NCBI RefSeq assembly: GCF_947623445.1 | Contig: NC_135242.1 | Coordinates: forward strand, 2,046,001-2,110,000 | Reading direction: 5' to 3' | DNA length: 64,000 nt | Source: Clavelina lepadiformis | Lineage: Eukaryota; Chordata; Ascidiacea; Aplousobranchia; Clavelinidae | Shown here: positions 10,403 through 20,848 of the stretch, piece by piece | How the letters are laid out: each line of letters begins with the position of its first letter | Position numbering within the stretch: position 1 is the stretch's first letter | Made by a program: the position numbers and the translations under genes | Notes under the pieces: model-generated | The model's database searches: none | Told to the model about the DNA's origin: nothing | What the model saw: only the letters and a program-made list of their open reading frames with translations

Positions 10403-11602
10403 TCACTCCTGCCACTGATAAGGTCGCTCTCCAGTGTGAATATTCATATGGGTGGTCAAATTGCACTTTTTGATAAATGACTTTTCACACACCTGGCATT
10501 GATAAGGTCGCTCTCCAGTGTGAATATTCATATGGGTGGTCAAATTGCCCTTTTTGTTAAATGACTTTTGACACACTTGGCATTGATAAGGTCGCTCTCC
10601 AGTGTGGATCCTCATATGAGTTTGCAAACTGGTCTTAATGGCAAATGACTTGTGACAAACCTCACATAGATAAGGTCGCTCTCCAGTGTGGATTCTCATG
10701 TGACTTTTCAAATTGTTGCTTTGGTTAAATGACTTTTCACACACCTGGCATTGATAAGGTCGCTCTCCAGTGTGAATATTCATATGGGTGGTCAAATTGC
10801 ACTTTATGGTAAATGACTTTTCACACACCTGGCATTGATAAGGTCGCTCTCCAGTGTGAATATTCATATGGGTAGTCAAATTGCACTTTATGGTAAATGA
10901 TTTTTCACACACCTGGCATTGATAAGGACACTCTCCAGTGTGAGTTCTGATATGATCTCTCAAGTTTATTTTTCGTTTGAATGATTTATCGCAAAACTTG
11001 CAAGAAAATCGTTTTTCTCTGTTATTTCCAACAAACACCTGAGCATTGACATTGCAAGCATTGATTCCATCACTTGCAGCAGGTTTATAGAGAAACCTTT
11101 CCAAAAAATTGCTGCATTCTTCGTCTGAATTTCTTTCAACACACATTTGGCACTTAACAGTTTTAACTGTGGCATTTACTCCAATCTCTGATTGAGGAGG
11201 AAATTTATTTAACATGGATATACTTGAATCATCAGTCTCAGTCTGTAAAACCTCATATTCTTCCAACAACAAAGGTTCTTCCTTGATAGCTTCAACTTGA
11301 GGATGAACTGGTGCCTTCTCAGAATAATCTCCCTCAATACAAATGCCAATATCAGATTCTACAACTGATGGTTGCAATGTTTTCTCAATTGGAATTGCAT
11401 TGTTTATGGTTTCAGCTATCTTTGTTTCTGCAAGAAGCTTTGAAACCATATCTTCCATGTTTTCTTGCATTTTTACAAATTCCATCATAATATCTTGTCG
11501 TATTGATTTAAATTCTTGTAAAATCAGATCACTGATTGCCTTCAATATAATATCAACTTGCATATTATCTGGATGGCACTCCACATTACTACAACAATTC
11601 AT
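10403..11602 (-). CDS. C2H2 zinc-finger protein 1
   Basis: A 399-residue intronless reading frame, likely a nuclear DNA-binding regulator. Residues about 15-65 (DMQVD-like start, LKAISDLILQEFKSIRQDI, KMQENMEDMVSKLLAE) resemble a coiled coil. An acidic segment follows with a sumoylation-type site (AIKEEPLLLEEYE). Seven C2H2 fingers follow, joined by HTGERPY linkers; the first has HTGECPY. The protein then ends early in an eighth finger as PYQWQE, where the first cysteine should be. Fingers 2 and 3 are identical in protein and nearly so in DNA. Start: ATG at 11602 (MNCCSNVECHPDNMQVD); the paralogue at 32654 starts a few codons later. It lies wholly inside the insert that splits lectin copy 2. 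Confidence 0.88.
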   Translation of the reverse strand: MNCCSNVECHPDNMQVDIILKAISDLILQEFKSIRQDIMMEFVKMQENMEDMVSKLLAETKIAETINNAIPIEKTLQPSVVESDIGICIEGDYSEKAPVHPQVEAIKEEPLLLEEYEVLQTETDDSSISMLNKFPPQSEIGVNATVKTVKCQMCVERNSDEECSNFLERFLYKPAASDGINACNVNAQVFVGNNREKRFSCKFCDKSFKRKINLRDHIRTHTGECPYQCQVCEKSFTIKCNLTTHMNIHTGERPYQCQVCEKSFTIKCNLTTHMNIHTGERPYQCQVCEKSFNQSNNLKSHMRIHTGERPYLCEVCHKSFAIKTSLQTHMRIHTGERPYQCQVCQKSFNKKGNLTTHMNIHTGERPYQCQVCEKSFIKKCNLTTHMNIHTGERPYQWQE

Positions 11603-11639
11603 ACTGATATAGCAGTTATTATTATACAAGTTGCAACCT

Positions 11640-12140
11640 ATTTCTTGAGAAAAAAACAAGGTGGGAGATGGTAAAAAAACAGAGAAACATGAATGATGTA
11701 GTTACCACAAATTTTCTTAGTCCTTTCAAACAGTGCACGAATCATAACTATGTTGGTATTGCTTTTACCACTTGCTGTGGATTTATCAAGAAATTTATTC
11801 ATAGATTCGTTGCATTCTTCATGCGAGTTTCTTTCAACAAACAATTGGAGAACTGCCATTTTTATTTGTGACTTTTTTAATCTATGATTAAAGGTGAGAG
11901 TCTCCTTTAATTAGCATCCTGAACTCTAGAAATAATTGCATTCCTGGCCTCGGTTTGTGAAACCTTCTTCTCAGAATAAGTTTCCTGAACGAAAAGGTAA
12001 ATATCAGATTCTGCAACTGATAGTTTGAACGTTACTTTAAATGATGTAGCAGAGAAGCTTTGAAACCACATCTTCCATAGTTTCTTGATTTTCTGCAAAT
12101 TCTATTTTCATATCTTGTCGCATCGATGTTATTTCTTGTA
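11640..12140 (-). pseudogene. Decayed zinc-finger gene, N-terminal remnant
   Basis: Upstream of zinc-finger gene 1 on its strand. Broken frames keep pieces of the same N-terminal region: QETMEDVVSKLL-like, SVAESDIYLFVQETYSEKK, and VERNSHEECNESMNKFLDKS. Order and spacing match the intact genes, but frames shift several times and no fingers remain. It is a third member of this family. Confidence 0.65.
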
Positions 12141-12685
12141 TAAGGAATGCAAAATAGGGAAATCCAGAAAAAGATTATGTAAGATTGAAAAGCAGTGCTA
12201 ACCAAATAACAGTTGCACATGGGAAAGCAAAATAGGAACAAAACAACATGTTGTAACAACGAAGCTTACTTAGTTTTTAACAAATCTTAAATTCCGTCTT
12301 TATGTCATTTAAGCTCATCTAAGCTATATACCCAAGCAATATCTATATGTCGTATTAAAGTGATTCACACTAAATATTTAACAAATTATGGCACAAATCG
12401 TGGTAGCAACTGTATTCCTTAGTAATTTGGAACAAATCCATGTAATTTTTATGCTATCCAAGAGTTTTCCTGTTATTTGCAGCACATTACATTAAGTACA
12501 CTGCAGACATAGGTTATTGTTTTCCATGATCACAATCAACTTGAAATAAACTGAATTACTACATTCACATGCACTGCAGATGCCAGGCAAACACTCACAG
12601 CTTTTACGTTACATGCTTCGCAGTGCTGATCACTATATAACCGTCATATCGAACAGTTATCATTGTAACTAATTTTTCTAACTAA
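12141..12685. other. Non-genic spacer
   Basis: AT-rich sequence upstream of the decayed zinc-finger gene. Nothing recognisable was seen. Confidence 0.5.
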
Positions 12686-13735
12686 ATTGGAGCAAAAATT
12701 AGTGTTTCATATTTTTGGAAACACAGGTTTGTCCTGGTGTGCAATAACATTTCAGAAAAAAAATCTGCAGTCTGGGCCAGTGGCACAGTGTAGTTTGCAA
12801 ATCGCTGTAAAAGAAGAACTCAGCAACATATTTTCAATACTTTTGCTTTATCGTGTAGAGGAATTTACAAGCGTTTCTGGCATCAGCAAACTAGTGCCTA
12901 CCAAGTACTTAACACGTGTAACATCTAGACCAGGGGTGGGCAACCTACGGCCCGCGACATCATTCAAAACTACCCCATGTATCCGGCTCGTGACCGCATT
13001 AAAAATAGTTTTTTTTGCTGCTCGACCTGATGCAATTTATGCCATATTTAATTTACCTGATGCCTTTTATGTACCAACGTGTTTTGTTTTTCAGACTACA
13101 TGCGAAAATAGTTTTTAAATTAACCACTGATACAGACGTAGTGGTTAGTACTATGAATAAGAATTGTTAACTACCAAGACAAAATTAGTGTGTGTCTGTG
13201 TTTGTTGGTGCAATTGTGCATGCATTAGAGCTGTGTCATAGCCTAGCGCCCTAGCTATTGAAGTGCGCAGGCTTTCCGGGAGGGATGTGATTCCCGGATT
13301 GCACGTTGGTTCCGGGAGTCCTTGACCCTCTTTACTGGATCTGGAGAGTCGAACCCGAACGCCGATGGCTCCGAAACGGGGCCATTGGTTAGCAATGATT
13401 AGATACGTCTGATACGAGAATGAGTTTCCTATCGAACAAATACGAGTTCAAATACTTGAAGTTAAGTTCCCTTACTCTTATGCTACTGCATGAGCATCGT
13501 TGCGGCCCGCCTCCGCAATATTATTACTTCATTTGGCCCGCGCATGCAAAAAGGTTGCCAACCCCTGATCTAGGCTGTCCACTCCAACAGGAATTAAGCC
13601 GACCGTGTTCACATCAGCTAAGACAGCTAAACAAGTGAACAGTGGCGAATAAAGAGGGGATTACCCCTTTGCGTGGCAATGTTTTTACAAAATAAAAACA
13701 TGGGTTTCCCCATTGCAGTGTAAAATTTTCTTTGA
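12686..13735. repeat. Duplicated promoter-side region of zinc-finger genes, copy 1
   Basis: With the hAT element left out, this region matches 33745-34125. Shared text includes TGGTGTGCAATA, GCCAGTGGCAC, GAGGAATTTAC, GCGTTTCTGGCATCAGCAAA, TGTCCACTCCAACAG and GGGGATTACCCCTTTGCGTG. A third, shorter match is 33510-33690. All lie on the 5' side of minus-strand zinc-finger genes, so gene and upstream region were copied together. Confidence 0.75.
12931..13567. mobile_element. Non-autonomous hAT DNA transposon
   Basis: Terminal inverted repeats CAGGGGTGGGCAACCT and, reversed, CAGGGGTTGGCAACCT. Length is 637 bp with no transposase. Flanking 8-bp direct repeats are ATCTAGAC (12923-12930) and ATCTAGGC (13568-13575), the hAT size, with one mismatch. 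Both ends continue into GCGGGCC-type sequence typical of hAT termini. The paralogous locus near 33955-33970 lacks the element and keeps the empty site. Confidence 0.88.
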
Positions 13736-14754
13736 CCTTGATGATTATATTATTTATTTGCAAACAAATGCGATACAGATAAATGAAAAGTCCTTGTTTT
13801 AAGATGTGGTGGTATGTTTTACTATTTTTAACGTATCACAACGCATTCAAACTTATTTTCTTCTGTGTGTCGCCTTCCCTGGAAAACAAGTGATACGTGA
13901 AACATATTGGGATGTGTACTGCACTACTGGACGTATTACAGTAACATCCTTCTATGTTACCTAGAAACAAAGTTCTAAAAACCACAGTCTTAGTCATTCT
14001 AGTTTGCAGGTTTTATGTCGTGAGTGGTAAATAGGCGAGATCGGTTCGATGGCCAGTTGCGCTATACTCGTCGAACGCTGATTTTTTATGGTTTTCTGTT
14101 CTTACGGATTCCAGGTGAAGTAACCCCGTAACGATTGAAATTGGTTGACTCTCACAGTATAGTTTTTCGTTCTATTCACAGAGCATTGGCTAAATAAAAT
14201 TGAATTGTGCTTTGCAAAATAGTTTTATCTCATCAAATACACCTGATGATATACAGATCGCGAAACTTTATTGCGATAAAACTTACAAGTTAATTGAAAA
14301 ACACAGTTGATCGCAGAATAGAGCAGTTACAAAGCAAACAAATGGATTGAACTTGATTAAAGAGACAAAACTGCCACAAACCATAGATTTCTCTAAAACG
14401 CCAATAAATGAAAAAGAATCGTGCAGATTACAAAAGTTACACCATATTTCGTGTCGAAACAATTCATCAAAATCTTTCAGGTAATTTCATAAATTAACAC
14501 CTAATACACATCAATCTAAGCCTAAGTCTTTCGTAAATAATGACCATGCTAATATAATACGAAACAATGGTTACCAAAAATAAAAACACTTGACGGTTGC
14601 ATAAAAATTTGTTAGTAAGATAATTGCATAAAGTCTACTAATACAAACAATCGTAAAAAAATATATAAATTAAACAGAAAAACAAAAATTACAGTGATCA
14701 TAATTTGAAGAATGCATATAAAATTAAAAAGTTACAGCTACTTCAGAAATTGCG
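13736..14754. other. Non-genic spacer
   Basis: AT-rich sequence between the duplicated promoter region and the hydrolase fragment. Nothing recognisable was seen. Confidence 0.45.
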
Positions 14755-15964
14755 TCAGAAATTATCTCGGACAACTTTAAACAAATCTCTATTCTGCTGC
14801 CCATAGTGGCTTCCCTTGAACACTGCACCAAGAGAAATGGAGCCATGCAAGGTGTCAGGAAGGTGCTGAAAGGTGACGTCCTTATTCAGCTTCTTCAGTC
14901 TTTCGTAAAGTAGCACCTACGTCATCAATAAAGCTTCAATAGGTTATTTGGCAAGCACATAAACTTAGCTCAGTTGCAAGCTACTTCTTATCAGAGCTGA
15001 GCAACCACCGCTCGAGAACTTGCTCGTGCTCCTTTATATAGAAAAGCTCGTTTTGCCACTCACGCTCCTGTTCTTTTTAGCAATCATACAATATTTTCAC
15101 TCTGACACATTTTTGAAAACCAATCGCATTCGTATGTTGCAAATTTGCTTCATTGGCTTTTAAAATTGTAAATGCCGACGTTCAACAATTAAATACTCTT
15201 CACTTTCAAAGTATATAGCGGTAAAGTTATAAAAATAACGACAACATGAAGCAAGTTCTAAGTTCTGACACTATGATGACAATTTAGCTCATCTGTGAGA
15301 TCTTCTTTATCATCTCATCAGTTACCAGTCTCATTGGTTACCAGCTTAAAAACAAAGCATTTATATTGAACTACTATCCCATGGTTCTGACATGCTTAGT
15401 GTTGCGTACTGTATTGCTTGTGTTTCGCCATTAACTTTGCAAAGCGAAAATTGTGTGTGAAATTAGTCTCAAACAGTCAATTTTCATTCACTACATAAAA
15501 TTATGATCTCATGGATTATGATCTTCTTATCTAAAAAATGTTTTTAATACAACCGTATATTTTGATTTTGTGCAATCGCAGCGTTGTTTTAGAATAAGAG
15601 TGACGAGCAAATAACTTTTAAAAAGGAGCGCGCTCGTGGTTCCGCTCCTACTTTGAAACAAGAGTTACGTTGCTCCCGCGATCGTTCGAAAAGAGTGATC
15701 TCAATTTCGAACGCGTTCGTGCCGAGCTCTGCCTTTTCTACATCACAAAGACACTAAAAAACTTTTAAAAACATAACTTACCCCATTATCACGTGAAGTA
15801 TCATACTCGCAAACTAGAATGTGAGTGCGTGGCATTTTGGCAAGAATATCGTCGGAGGCCATCAAAGGAGCAACCCTGACATCAAGGTTAATATCATCAA
15901 GGTCAAAATGAGACAATACCTCATCTGTAAGCATTGCTTTTTCATCTTCCGTGAAAGTGGCCAT
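14755..15964 (-). pseudogene. Arylacetamide deacetylase-like, C-terminal exons only
   Basis: Two minus-strand exons, 15964-15782 and 14916-14755, in matching phase, give 114 residues of the C-terminal quarter of an AADAC-type hydrolase. LDVRVAPLMASDDILAKMPR and THILVCEYDTSRDNG match the family's FLDVRAAPLLADD...YDLLRDDG block with the triad Asp. QHLPDTLHGSIS carries the triad His. The end is FKVVRDNF. The nucleophile and oxyanion half is absent; upstream to 16692 I see no match. An ATG at 15964 opens the first exon, but an acceptor just before it is possible. It complements the domain half seen at 457-1890, yet cannot be its continuation, because that gene runs off the left edge. It is probably a truncated copy carried with the insert. 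Confidence 0.7.
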
Positions 15965-16890
15965 TGTGTTGTTGTAGCTTCTAGATTTCTATCTGAAAGA
16001 AATAACTTATATGAGTTGCCATGTTACAATGGTCTCCGCTTTATAAGCTCACCTCAAGACTAGGCCATTAAGCAGATGGGTTCATAAAACGGAAAATACA
16101 TTTTCATCTCTATACACGATCAATTTCATCATACATAATACTCATAGACAACAGGCAAGTTTGTTGTTTAAATCAGCAACATGTATTTACATGTTACTGT
16201 ACTTTATATTTTACTTCATAAAGTCACCCAACCAGTCGTAACTAAGCTTGTGCAAGGACTGGATTGAAAGCTAAGTTTGCAGCACAGAAAAAATATGGAA
16301 AGAGGTTGTGATAAAACGGCTTGTTTGCTGCATTTAACATGAAGCATATTGTGCGGCGCTCGTAGACTTATAAAGTGAGTTTTCAGGCATTTTCGTGAGT
16401 TTATAAAGCGGGATATTTCACTACAGGAACAAATCGGTTAAAGAGACCACAACAATTTGGGTTTTATAAGCTGGCCAGTTGATAAAGGCCACTTAAATGC
16501 CTTTACACATACATTGCAATATGTATTACATATCACAAATCGACCACTGCATCGAAACTCAGCCCTGCTATCAGCAAGTGAAAAATACAGCAACTAAAGA
16601 AAAAATTGGTAACAGTGATTTAAATTTTAATCTACAAGTAATTACCAGGTCTACCGCAATTCACCTTTCTGGTACCAAGTTAGCAAGTCAGACTTCATTA
16701 TATTGATCAGGAGGGAAATTTCGTTTGGATTGACAACGTCAGTGGCACAAGTAACAACGTCGGTTGGGATTCGTCTGAACCTAACAGTTATACTGGGAAT
16801 GAAGATTGTGTCATCTTAAAACAAAATGGCACAGCGGCAGATTATCCATACTCTGACCATCACGTTGGTCTATGTGAAAAGAGAATATAG

Positions 16891-19800
16891 CATTAGATGG
16901 GCAGAAAACATCTATATTATCAATAACTTTTTATTTAATTGAGATTTTGTTAATTATCGTTTATGAAAGAATTTCTCAACTAACCTCATTGCGACTCAAA
17001 TGGGTGAGTACATCCACACGACTATGGCCGATTGACAATGATTGCGACTCTTTAGCACTATGCTAATAGTTCTAGATACAGTTTAGCAATAAATACCAAT
17101 TTGAATTGTATTTTATTGATAAAAATTTGCAAAAAATTCAACAGATTTTTTTATTCTTTAATAAAATTAGTAATGCTGAAATTAAGTATTAGTGCAGTAC
17201 CTGCTCTTTCGTTGCCTGACATATTTAAGCCCCACATACCAACAAATTAATTTCAACCGAAAAAAACAGAATCACAAAAAAAATAGAAACAATCACAAAA
17301 AGCAAATGAAAGAAAATGAAATTAATTTGTTAAAACTAAGAATGAATAAGCTTTTCAAAATAACTTGGTTTGTTTCACGAGATTTGTTTTCTAAATTCTA
17401 CATCGCTGTATACACAACCTATAGCTTAATTTATAAACATTACACTGCAATATGTGCAAAAACTGCCATTTCATTACATTTATTGTATCTATAAATGCAA
17501 AAACATATTTATTTGTGGGCTGTTTTAAGCAATTTGCACAGCATAAAAACGTACAATATTTCGGACAAAATTTAAGAAAATATCGTCTTTAAAAGCAACC
17601 TTAACTTTGCCAGTGCTCACCGGTGTTGTTGTTATGGACAAGATTCCCTTAACAACAAATTTTGACGTATTTACAGGTTTGTTTTCTCACGATTTGGCAC
17701 AACCTGTAATTTTGGTGATTCATCATATAACGGGACGAAATTTTCCACATCGGTTCTCATGTTTGGAAAAATCCTTTGCTTTTATATTATATGTATAAGC
17801 TTTTAGTTGATGTTCTTTACTTCATCAATAAATATTTGAAAACAAAAAAGGTGAGGTAAAGGTAAAAGGTATATTCTGTAAATCAAACGTTTACTTATAA
17901 ATATTCTTGACTGATTCTTGAAAGAACAACAAAAGCATATTTTCTCATTAGAAAGAAATTTTATTTTGTTTGTAAAGCTTTCAAATATTTAAAGGTAATT
18001 CTATACCACTGGTTTCATTGCTTCAAAATGGCCCACAAAATAAATTTTATTGTCACAGCGATAAATCCTAGGTTATGTCCAATAGCTATTTAGAAAGATC
18101 TACAAACAGTAATGATAAATTTAACATTACCAATAAATGCTGTCGACTGAATGTTCAGAGGACGTCAAAATTTACTTTGTCACGTCAGAAAGAAATGATT
18201 TTGTTTGCAAAGCTTTTAGAATTTAAGAGCTTAGTAAACAGTTTTATTGCTGTATTTGTAGTTGGGAGTTTTCCAAAACTTTTCAGTTACGAGTTGCGCC
18301 GTTTTGATCAAACCTTTCCTTAACAACAACATAAGACCACGTCACAATTACCATCTATGCACTCAGCAGTGAATAATTAAAACGAATCGAAAAAGCTTTC
18401 AGATTGGGTTTATGTCTGATTGCGAAGTGACTCGCAGGCTTGAACTGACTTGCTTTATAATAAAGTTTTCGTGGAAGGTAACAGGTTTTTAGCTGTATAG
18501 TCCTCCATGTTTTATTTAGCAACCTTTGGTACTTTTCTGGCAAATGACGTAGAATGGGTTATTCATTGCATTTGAAATCAAGCAAAGTCATTTCTTGTAT
18601 AGGCCACGTGTTAGAAATACAGTTGGAGCGTTTGTGTACATTAACACGAAATCGAACCGAATAATAATTTCGGCATACATAGCCGGAATTAAAACTTGTA
18701 ATGTCTATGATAACACATGTGAGTACTCATAATAGGACCGTAAGATTTCGTTGTTCATAGTTGATGGCAATAAGCTTGGTTTTCTTTATTCAGCAAATTA
18801 ATTGAGAAAATTACAATAATTGTTCATCCAGCAGCGAAAAACACCTAAATCTGAAATAAATGTCACAATTGATTGGCTCGCTAACCTCCTATTCAATTTG
18901 GAAAACTTGGATATTTAAAAAAATTAACAGTAGCTTTGATATAGTTATCTACTGACATCTAGTTGGTATTTGAAAGATCACACATACAGTAAATTTAAAA
19001 TCAATACTGTTCTGGAATGTATTTCATTCTCCTACCGAGCATTCTTTGCCAGTTATTCAGCCACGTGGTGGTAGCACAGTGAAAATTCAATTTATTTCAC
19101 CGAGCTCACAAGGTGTACACGCATACAAAGGTATCGCTGACATCCACGCAACTAGCAACGCTAAAGCGTAAACGTTTGATCCACATCGTTGGCGAGAAAT
19201 TCGACTATGCCTGATAGTAGTGAGCGTACGCATAGGTGTCACTTAAAGAGCCTTTTTATTTTACCATGAACTAGTTTAATTGCTACTTTACCAAGTTTTT
19301 TATTTGTTCGTACTGAATTAAAATCTGTTAGGTTCTTTGTTTATGGTCATTTTGAGCATTTGAAGCCTTAATCAGCATATTCTAAGGTCGCTTTTTTGTA
19401 ATTTTTTGTACTAACAAAAGTGTTTAATCGTGTTATCACTCATTTTGATCACTTTTCTAGCAACAGAACACTTGAATTTTTAAAAAGATGAAACGAGCAA
19501 TTTAACAAGCAAAAATAACGAATCAATCAACTCATGTATAATTTTAAAGAGGCTATATGATTTACGACTATAAACTTCTGCTGTGGCATTAAAGATCCAA
19601 AAACATAGGAATTTTATTAATGCTTTAACAGAGTTCATTTCTTTGCTGTTATCTTTTTACATGTAAATAGAAGCGTCTCCTCGACAAAAGTCTTGTGATG
19701 GATTACCTCGATCTTCAGTTTTACATGAACTTGATTGGAAAAATAAACTATAAACTTAGTGTTTGAACGAAGACTGTACAAGTTGAGTCTCCTGCGGCAA

Positions 19801-20848
19801 ATAACTCGAAACGTATAACGCGTGACCGATTGCAAAGTGAGTATTTTGAAGAAAACAGCAGGATAATTGTGAGTTTTAAGTTCGGAGCAAATTTATGTTT
19901 CTTACTTGCTTTGTTGCTTCGTATCAAAGTTATTCGATAATTGCTTTCACAACATTTTGTCTTATCTTATGATTCTGTGCGTCAACACCAACTTAACTGA
20001 CAATAAATTTACTACTGTAACTGATGACGTCAAAATCATTTAAGACTAAAACGTGACCCATTTCTTCGCAAAAAATGCTTACGTCATAATGGTGTATTAT
20101 GAGCTGTTTGGACAACAGGCAATTTACAGAGTTCAAAGCTCCGGAAAACAGAGCCCCAAACTGCAAGGAAGTTTGGGCAGTCAAAGTTGTTGAATGAACT
20201 CACTCCTGGCTTAGTCAGTTTTGCAACCTCAATCAGCAAATAGAAGTAAAGCGTTCTAGTCTCCAAACAATACTTGAGACAAAAGTGTATTACTTTGTGT
20301 GTATTGTGCGCAAGTCTGCAGGAGATCGGTTTATTCGATAATCTCCTGAGTCTAAATATTTTAATTTTCTAAAAAAATATGTAAAAATATATTTTTACTT
20401 TTTTAGAAGTCGAGCAACTGTTTTTAGTTCATCTCTAAATTTGACTCACTAAAAAAATTTTTTTTTGAAAACATTGTTGATGACGTTGTGTGAAAGACTG
20501 AAGAAATGTTTTTACTTGCGTTTAATTCCAGTGCAAAGTAGTTACTACAAAAGCTTAATGGAGTGGTTTATTACGTCAAATTTAATTTTAGATAAAACAC
20601 CGACCAGAACCGATCAAAGTAACATCCACTGCAACTTACGTGGACAAATAAGATTATAGTCATCATTAAAAAAAAAAACTTAACTTCATTTTTACTATTG
20701 TCTTCAGCATTGCAATAGACCACAAAAAGCCGCCTACGTTCTTACAAATAAAGTTTAACTTGCGAAAGCTATTTGCTGTTGAAGAAAAATCACGTTGGAT
20801 AAAGTGTTTCAATTTGGAATTTGAAGAAATATCTGGACGTGGAAGAAA
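16891..20848. other. Intergenic; 3' flank of lectin copy 2, then nothing recognised
   Basis: 16891-18330 includes the duplicated lectin flank (17640-17790 and 18170-18320 match the flank of copy 1). 18331-20848 holds short open frames with no motif. One TGACGTCA is at 20025. No gene can be supported. Confidence 0.45.

Larger units (their letters stand above)
6997..16692. other. 9,696-bp foreign segment inserted into lectin exon 3
   Basis: Both junctions fall inside one codon-aligned exon and give back the paralogue's sequence exactly when the segment is left out. No target duplication is visible. The left end reads AGATTCGGG and the right end AAGTCAGA. Content, left to right: an exon-like minus-strand stretch cut by the junction, a dispersed repeat, a (CAT)n tract with coding-like sequence, zinc-finger gene 1 with a decayed neighbour, a promoter region shared with zinc-finger gene 2, a hAT element, and two terminal exons of a hydrolase gene. 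All gene pieces are on the minus strand. It could be a transposon carrying captured fragments or a segmental insertion by repair. Confidence 0.7.
5476..16890 (+). pseudogene. C-type lectin copy 2, last exon split by a 9.7-kb insertion
   Basis: Tandem paralogue of the lectin at 3278. Exon 1 (5476-5572) encodes the signal peptide MFVRLLLTCLVLVICHI and GCDCDDKQLRK. Exon 2 (5697-5853) is one codon shorter than in copy 1 and carries an in-frame TAG where copy 1 has AAG in the FNGY-K-YKF segment. Exon 3 is in two parts. 6954-6996 ends at VWIG, and 16693-16890 resumes at LH-IDQEGNFVW and runs through EPN to CEKRI and its stop. The two parts are 43 and 198 bases, and copy 1's exon 3 is 241 bases, so nothing was lost or duplicated at the break. 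A DNA transposon sits in intron 2. Being split and having a stop, it should make no full lectin. Confidence 0.85.

Noticed and set aside
12687-13118. 143-codon plus-strand frame
   Set aside because: Runs from the duplicated promoter region into the hAT element and is not kept in the paralogous copy.
13255-13385. tRNA-like B-box text (GAGTCGAACCC) inside the hAT element
   Set aside because: No matching A box or cloverleaf could be drawn; not enough for a tRNA or SINE call.
6997-16692. Insert as a canonical Helitron
   Set aside because: One end begins TC on the minus strand, but the other lacks CTRR and the target is not A|T; kept only as a possibility.
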